From contig NZ_CP159258.1 of assembly GCF_040438925.1 (NCBI RefSeq), positions 5,603,001 through 5,667,000 on the forward strand: a stretch of DNA of 64,000 bases, read 5' to 3'. Both the position numbers and the translations under genes were made by a program. This document shows, one piece after another, positions 59,907-64,000 of this stretch (positions are counted from its first letter, which is position 1; the number at the start of each line of letters is the position of its first letter). Below the pieces are notes generated by a model, which searched no databases, was not told the DNA's origin, and saw only the letters and a program-made list of their open reading frames with translations. The DNA comes from Pseudomonas sp. MYb327. Lineage in GTDB: Bacteria; Pseudomonadota; Gammaproteobacteria; Pseudomonadales; Pseudomonadaceae.

Positions 59907-62084
59907 TTACAGGCCATTGGCAGCCTTGAACTCACGGCGGCGACGGTGCAGAACCGGCTCGGTGTAGCCGTTCGGCTGCTTGGTGCCTTCGATCACCAGT
60001 TCGACGGCCGCCTGGAAGGCGATGTTGCTGTCGAAGTTCGGTGCCAGCGGACGGTACAGCGCATCACCGGCGTTCTGACGGTCAACCACCGGCGCCATGC
60101 GCTTGAGGCTTTCCATCACTTGCTCTTCGGTGACGATGCCGTGACGCAGCCAGTTGGCGATGTGCTGGCTGGAAATACGCAGCGTCGCACGGTCTTCCAT
60201 CAGGCCGACATCGTTGATGTCCGGCACTTTCGAACAGCCAACGCCCTGGTCGATCCAGCGCACTACATAACCAAGGATGCCCTGGGAATTGTTGTCCAGT
60301 TCGTTCTTGATTTGTTCGGCAGTCCACTGCGGATTCACCGCCAGCGGGATGGTCAGGATGTCGTCCACCGACGCGTGGGCGCGCTTGGCCAGTTCGGCCT
60401 GACGGGCGAACACGTCAACCTTGTGGTAGTGCAGCGCGTGCAGAGCGGCGGCGGTTGGCGAAGGTACCCAAGCGGTGTTGGCACCGGCCAGTGGGTGAGC
60501 GATTTTCTGTTCGAGCATCGCCGCCATCAGGTCGGGCATGGCCCACATACCTTTACCGATTTGGGCGCGACCTTGCAGGCCGGTGCTCAAGCCGATATCG
60601 ACGTTGGAGTTCTCGTAGGCGCCGATCCATTTTTCCGCCTTCATGTCAGCCTTGCGCACCATCGGGCCGGCTTCCATGGAGGTGTGGATTTCGTCGCCGG
60701 TGCGGTCGAGGAAACCGGTGTTGATGAACACTACGCGTTCGCTCGCAGCCTTGATGCAGGCCTTGAGGTTGATCGTGGTACGACGCTCCTCATCCATGAT
60801 CCCGACTTTGAGGGTGTTGCGCGGCAGGCCCAACACGTCTTCGATGCGACCGAACAGCTCGTTGGTGAACGCGGCTTCTTCCGGGCCGTGCATTTTCGGT
60901 TTAACGATGTAGACCGAACCGGTGCGCGTGTTTTTGCGCGAGGTATTGCCGTTCAGGTTGTGCATCGCCGCGAGGCAAGTGACCAGACCGTCAAGGATAC
61001 CTTCCGGCACTTCGTTGCCATCTTTGTCGAGGATCGCATCGATGGTCATCAGGTGACCGACGTTGCGCACGAACAACAGCGAGCGGCCGTGCAGGTTCAC
61101 CGCGTTACCGTCGACACCGGTATAGGTGCGGTCAGCGTTCATGGTGCGGGTGAAGGTCTTGCCGCCCTTGGCGACTTCTTCCGACAGGTCGCCCTTCATC
61201 AGGCCGAGCCAGTTGCGGTAGATCACCACTTTGTCATCGGCATCGACGGCGGCGACGGAGTCTTCGCAGTCCATGATGGTGGTCAGCGCGGCTTCCATCA
61301 GGATGTCTTTGACGCCGGCAGCGTCGGTCTGGCCGACCGGGGTGCTGGCGTCGACCTGGATTTCGAAGTGCAGGCCGTTGTTTTTCAGCAGGATCGCGGT
61401 CGGTGCCGAAGCATCGCCCTGGAAGCCGATCAACTGGGCATCGTTGCGCAGGCCGCTGTTGCTGCCGCCTTTGAGGGCGACGACCAGTTTGCCATCAACG
61501 ATTTTGTAGCTGGTGGAGTCGACGTGGGAGCCGGCTGCCAGGGGCGCCGCTTCGTCGAGGAAGGCGCGGGCGAAGGCGATGACCTTGTCGCCGCGAACCT
61601 TGTTGTAGCCTTTGCCTTTTTCCGCGCCGTCAGCTTCGCTGATGGCGTCGGTGCCGTAGAGCGCGTCGTACAGCGAACCCCAGCGGGCGTTCGAAGCGTT
61701 GAGCGCGAAGCGGGCGTTCATTACCGGAACCACGAGTTGTGGACCGGCCATGCGGGCGATTTCTTCATCGACGTTTTGCGTCGTTGCCTGGAAATCGGCC
61801 GCTTCTGGCAGCAGATAACCGATGTCTTGCAGGAAGGCTTTATAAGCCACGGCATCGTGCGCCTGACCGGCACGGGACTGGTGCCAGCCATCGATACGAG
61901 CCTGGAAATCATCGCGTTTGGCGAGTAGGGCTTTGTTCTTCGGCGCAAGGTCATGAATGACCTTGTCGGCACCGGCCCAGAACTTATCGGCGGTGAGGCC
62001 GGAACCGGGAATGGCTTCGTTGTTCACGAAGTCGAACAGGACTTTGGCGACCTGCAGGCCACCGACTTGAACGTGTTCAGTCAT
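59907..62084 (-). CDS. glcB: Malate synthase G
   Basis: A 725-residue enzyme that condenses glyoxylate and acetyl-CoA to malate (glyoxylate shunt and glycolate use). The family's catalytic segments are present: [17 protein letters not shown] (acidic metal ligands) and [17 protein letters not shown], with [19 protein letters not shown] [22 protein letters not shown]. Length is typical of isoform G (about 720). The start at 62084 ([11 protein letters not shown]) has GAGG 7-8 bases upstream. It is monocistronic and ends at a terminator shared with the convergent receiver gene. Confidence 0.97.
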   Translation of the reverse strand: MTEHVQVGGLQVAKVLFDFVNNEAIPGSGLTADKFWAGADKVIHDLAPKNKALLAKRDDFQARIDGWHQSRAGQAHDAVAYKAFLQDIGYLLPEAADFQATTQNVDEEIARMAGPQLVVPVMNARFALNASNARWGSLYDALYGTDAISEADGAEKGKGYNKVRGDKVIAFARAFLDEAAPLAAGSHVDSTSYKIVDGKLVVALKGGSNSGLRNDAQLIGFQGDASAPTAILLKNNGLHFEIQVDASTPVGQTDAAGVKDILMEAALTTIMDCEDSVAAVDADDKVVIYRNWLGLMKGDLSEEVAKGGKTFTRTMNADRTYTGVDGNAVNLHGRSLLFVRNVGHLMTIDAILDKDGNEVPEGILDGLVTCLAAMHNLNGNTSRKNTRTGSVYIVKPKMHGPEEAAFTNELFGRIEDVLGLPRNTLKVGIMDEERRTTINLKACIKAASERVVFINTGFLDRTGDEIHTSMEAGPMVRKADMKAEKWIGAYENSNVDIGLSTGLQGRAQIGKGMWAMPDLMAAMLEQKIAHPLAGANTAWVPSPTAAALHALHYHKVDVFARQAELAKRAHASVDDILTIPLAVNPQWTAEQIKNELDNNSQGILGYVVRWIDQGVGCSKVPDINDVGLMEDRATLRISSQHIANWLRHGIVTEEQVMESLKRMAPVVDRQNAGDALYRPLAPNFDSNIAFQAAVELVIEGTKQPNGYTEPVLHRRRREFKAANGL

Positions 62085-62618
62085 TGCTTGCCTCACTCTG
62101 CTCAGCTATTTCGCTTTTCAGCTCTTCAATTTAACAATGAAGCCTTGGGCATTTAAACCACAAACCCTGCGACCAGTGCATGCCATTTCTGACGGCTGGG
62201 TGGGGACCAATCAACGGCGTTGAGGCCTTGCTGACGGGGCTTTCAGGGATGCGACTGCGCCTGTGGCAGACATCGATCCAACGTTATGTAGTGCGCGCTG
62301 CGGCATACTACATGATGAATTGCGCTTGTGAAAATTAGACTAATTACGTCGTTCTGCGACCCCGTGACGCATTGCAGTCACGTCGGGGATCGGGATGTTC
62401 TCAAAAAAGTATGAGATTGTTCCAGTTAAATATAAAAAGTTGTACACGATTTATGGTTCTCAGCAGATCGGCGGCGTATTTGATCGCTGGCAAGCCAGCG
62501 CCTACAGGGCCTTGCGCAATTTTGCAGGAACTGGCTTGCCAGTGATGACGTCGGTCCTGTCAGCGCCGGTTCAACCCTTGCCTATACTTGTTTTTCAATA
62601 ACAAAAGAGGGCTGCGCC
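62085..62618. other. glcB-gcvR intergenic region (534 bp)
   Basis: Unusually A/T-rich around 62310-62460 compared with the rest of the window. No gene with a ribosome site is visible. A REP pair lies near its right end. It must contain the divergent glcB and gcvR promoters. Confidence 0.5.
62482..62548. repeat. Outward-facing REP pair upstream of gcvR
   Basis: GATCGCTGGCAAGCCAGCGCC and GCAGGAACTGGCTTGCCAGTGAT arms are about 20 bp apart. Confidence 0.85.
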
Positions 62619-63137
62619 ATGGACCACCTCGTACTCACAGTTTTCGCACCGGACAAGCCCGGGCAGGTCGAGCGCATTGCCCAATGCATTGCCGAGCAGG
62701 GCGGCAATTGGCTGGAAAGCCGCATGTCGCGCATGGCCGGACAATTTGCCGGGATACTTCGGGTGGGGGTGCCGGCCGAAGCCTACGATTCGCTGGTCGA
62801 TGCCCTACAGGCGTTGTCTGCCCATGGAATTCGCGTATTGATCGCCGAAAGCGGTATCGAACAATCCTGTACCTGGAAACCGATCGCCATGGAATTGGTG
62901 GGCAATGACCGGCCGGGGATCGTGCGTGATATCACCCGGTTACTGAGCGAGCAGGGAGTGAATCTGGAACGGCTGGTGACCGAGGTGCGCCCGGCGCCGA
63001 TGAGCAGCGAGCCGCTGTTCCATGCCGAAGCAATTCTCGCCGTACCTTTGACGCTGTCTCTGGACGTGCTGCAATCGCGCCTCGAAACCCTGGCGGACGA
63101 CCTGATGGTCGAATTGGTACTGCGCAGCGAACCCTGA
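62619..63137 (+). CDS. gcvR: GcvR-like ACT-domain regulator
   Basis: A 172-residue protein of two ACT domains (about 3-75, VLTVFAPDKPGQVERIAQCIAEQGGNW; about 88-165, WKPIAMELVGNDRPGIVRDIT). It is related to the glycine cleavage system repressor GcvR, which senses glycine and binds the activator GcvA. Here it could connect glycine level to gcv genes elsewhere, which would be relevant given the glycine-producing pathway of this window. There is no DNA-binding domain, as expected. The start has GAGGGC 8-9 bases upstream. It is followed by DnaA-box repeats and a hairpin. Confidence 0.85.
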   Translation: MDHLVLTVFAPDKPGQVERIAQCIAEQGGNWLESRMSRMAGQFAGILRVGVPAEAYDSLVDALQALSAHGIRVLIAESGIEQSCTWKPIAMELVGNDRPGIVRDITRLLSEQGVNLERLVTEVRPAPMSSEPLFHAEAILAVPLTLSLDVLQSRLETLADDLMVELVLRSEP

Positions 63138-63352
63138 GCAGGTTATCCAAGTTAAACGTGCACCTGCCTGTGGATAACCTGTAGAGACAGCCCGCCAGGC
63201 CACGCCGGCCGGGGCTTTTTCAAATCTGATCAAAAAACCAGCAGTTTCAGTCACTTGCGCACAAACGCCGGGGATCACGCTGTGGATAACCTTGGGAAGG
63301 AACGCTGTAGGCCACGTTAAACGTGGCCTACAGAGGTTTGTACGTTTTTTGA
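63138..63352. repeat. Second DnaA-box repeat tract, gcvR-rarD gap
   Basis: Two perfect DnaA boxes (TGTGGATAA at 63169 and 63281) lie 112 bp apart. Near-boxes include TTATCCAAG at 63143. After the first box, CAGGCCACGCCGGCC and TGATCAAAAAA recur as in the 30.2-30.8 kb array. No coding potential. Confidence 0.75.
63305..63333. terminator. Long perfect hairpin between gcvR and rarD
   Basis: CTGTAGGCCACGT / ACGTGGCCTACAG, 13-bp arms with loop TAA. A T-run (TTTTTT) comes only after about 12 more bases, so termination of gcvR or rarD is possible but atypical. A similar half-conserved CAGGCCACG element follows DnaA boxes elsewhere. Confidence 0.6.
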
Positions 63353-64000
63353 TCAGCTGCGGCGGCGCAGGCTAAGCCACGCATCGACGCTGTAAACCGC
63401 CAGGCCGGCCCAGATGAAAATGAACGTCACCAGTGTGCTGGAGGACAAGTGTTCGCCAAACAGCAACACGGCTTGCAACAGCACCAACGTCGGCGCCAGG
63501 TATTGAAGAAACCCTAACGTGGTGTAGGGCAAATGCCGTGCAGCGGCGTTGAAACACACCAGCGGCACGAGAGTCACCGGGCCGGCGGCCACCAGCCACC
63601 AGGCTTCGGACGTCGTCCAGAATTCAGGTTGAGCGCTTGCTGCCGTCTGATTGAACAGCAACCAGGCGACGGCAATAGGCACCAGCATCCAGGTTTCCAC
63701 CACCAACCCGGGCAGTGCCTTGACTGGTGCCTGCTTGCGAATCAGGCCGTAGAAACCAAAGGACAGTGCCAGCACCAACGACACCCACGGCAGGCTACCG
63801 ACTTGCCACACCTGTTGCGCGACACCAACCGCCGCCAGACCCACCGCAATCCACTGCATGCGCCGCAGTCGCTCGCCGAGGATAAGCATACCCAGCAGCA
63901 CGTTGACCAACGGGTTGATGTAGTACCCGAGGCTGGCTTCCAGCATGCGTCCGTTGTTCACCGACCACACATAGGTCAGCCAGTTGGCCGCAATCAGCGT
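63353..64000 (-). CDS. rarD: RarD-type EamA permease, C-terminal part (cut by window edge)
   Basis: At least 215 residues of a drug/metabolite-type membrane permease (chloramphenicol-sensitive RarD family). The frame is open to the window edge. Features: NWLTYVWSVNNGRMLEASLGYYINPLVNVLLGMLI, the family hallmark, followed by GERLRRMQWIAVGLAAVGV and further hydrophobic segments to SVDAWLSLRRRS. The complete protein should be about 295 residues, so the first 80 or so lie outside. Substrate unknown. It is convergent with gcvR across the DnaA-box tract. Confidence 0.92.
   Translation of the reverse strand, partial: TLIAANWLTYVWSVNNGRMLEASLGYYINPLVNVLLGMLILGERLRRMQWIAVGLAAVGVAQQVWQVGSLPWVSLVLALSFGFYGLIRKQAPVKALPGLVVETWMLVPIAVAWLLFNQTAASAQPEFWTTSEAWWLVAAGPVTLVPLVCFNAAARHLPYTTLGFLQYLAPTLVLLQAVLLFGEHLSSSTLVTFIFIWAGLAVYSVDAWLSLRRRS

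Noticed and set aside
62395..62601. 68-codon open frame upstream of gcvR
   Set aside because: No ribosome site; it runs through a REP pair and ends just before gcvR.

Overview
The window is chromosomal DNA of a fluorescent-group Pseudomonas. This is inferred from the high GC content, the dense GTAGGAGC(C/T)GGCTTGC-type REP/REPIN repeats in most intergenic gaps, and a gene order that follows the conserved Pseudomonas choline / glycine betaine / carnitine locus (bet, cbc, sdaB, gbdR, cdh, dgc, gbc, glyA-sox-purU-fdhA). I see no phage genes, insertion sequence, CRISPR array, tRNA or rRNA.

Region 1 (1-12.6 kb) handles choline uptake and oxidation. betIBA runs on the minus strand (betA is cut by the window edge) and is divergent from the choline transporter betT across a perfect BetI-type palindrome. 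The quaternary-amine ABC transporter cbcXWV, the serine deaminase sdaB and the regulator gbdR follow. Region 2 (12.6-19.2 kb) is the carnitine module: a gamma-butyrobetaine dioxygenase, cdhB, cdhA, cdhC and the binding protein caiX on the minus strand, with cdhR divergent. Between gbdR and this module sit a small unknown gene and a strong plus-strand terminator that suggests a small RNA. Region 3 (19.3-30.2 kb) has two small genes (DUF3010, LprI-like), then the dimethylglycine block: an M19 'dipeptidase' with a degenerate metal site, a DUF5943/V4R-like protein, dgcA, dgcB and an ETF pair. A GNAT and a double-DTG aspartic protease-like gene follow.

Region 4 (30.2-31.0 kb) is an 800-bp non-coding tract with four perfect DnaA boxes in tandem degenerate repeats 161-182 bp apart. 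Four more perfect boxes lie in flanking coding sequence. This is the most unusual feature of the window. Region 5 (31-46 kb) completes the pathway: gbcA/gbcB (glycine betaine to dimethylglycine), an SDR, ltaA, a TraX-like gene, glyA, soxBDAG (sarcosine to glycine plus a one-carbon unit), purU and fdhA (disposal of the C1 unit). The logic is choline to betaine aldehyde to glycine betaine to dimethylglycine to sarcosine to glycine to serine to pyruvate, with formaldehyde and formyl-THF oxidised or hydrolysed on the side. Carnitine enters at betaine.

Region 6 (46-64 kb) is unrelated housekeeping and accessory content: DUF2780, a PlsC-like acyltransferase, a retropepsin-like periplasmic protein, a GST, an MFS transporter, a FecI/FecR/TonB-receptor system with a PepSY protein and a translationally coupled 59-residue membrane peptide, a DnaQ-like exonuclease coupled to a cNMP/CBS/DUF294 protein, a lone receiver protein, malate synthase G, a GcvR-like ACT protein and a partial rarD. 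Gene names in the catabolic part rest on conserved order plus motifs. No database search was run.
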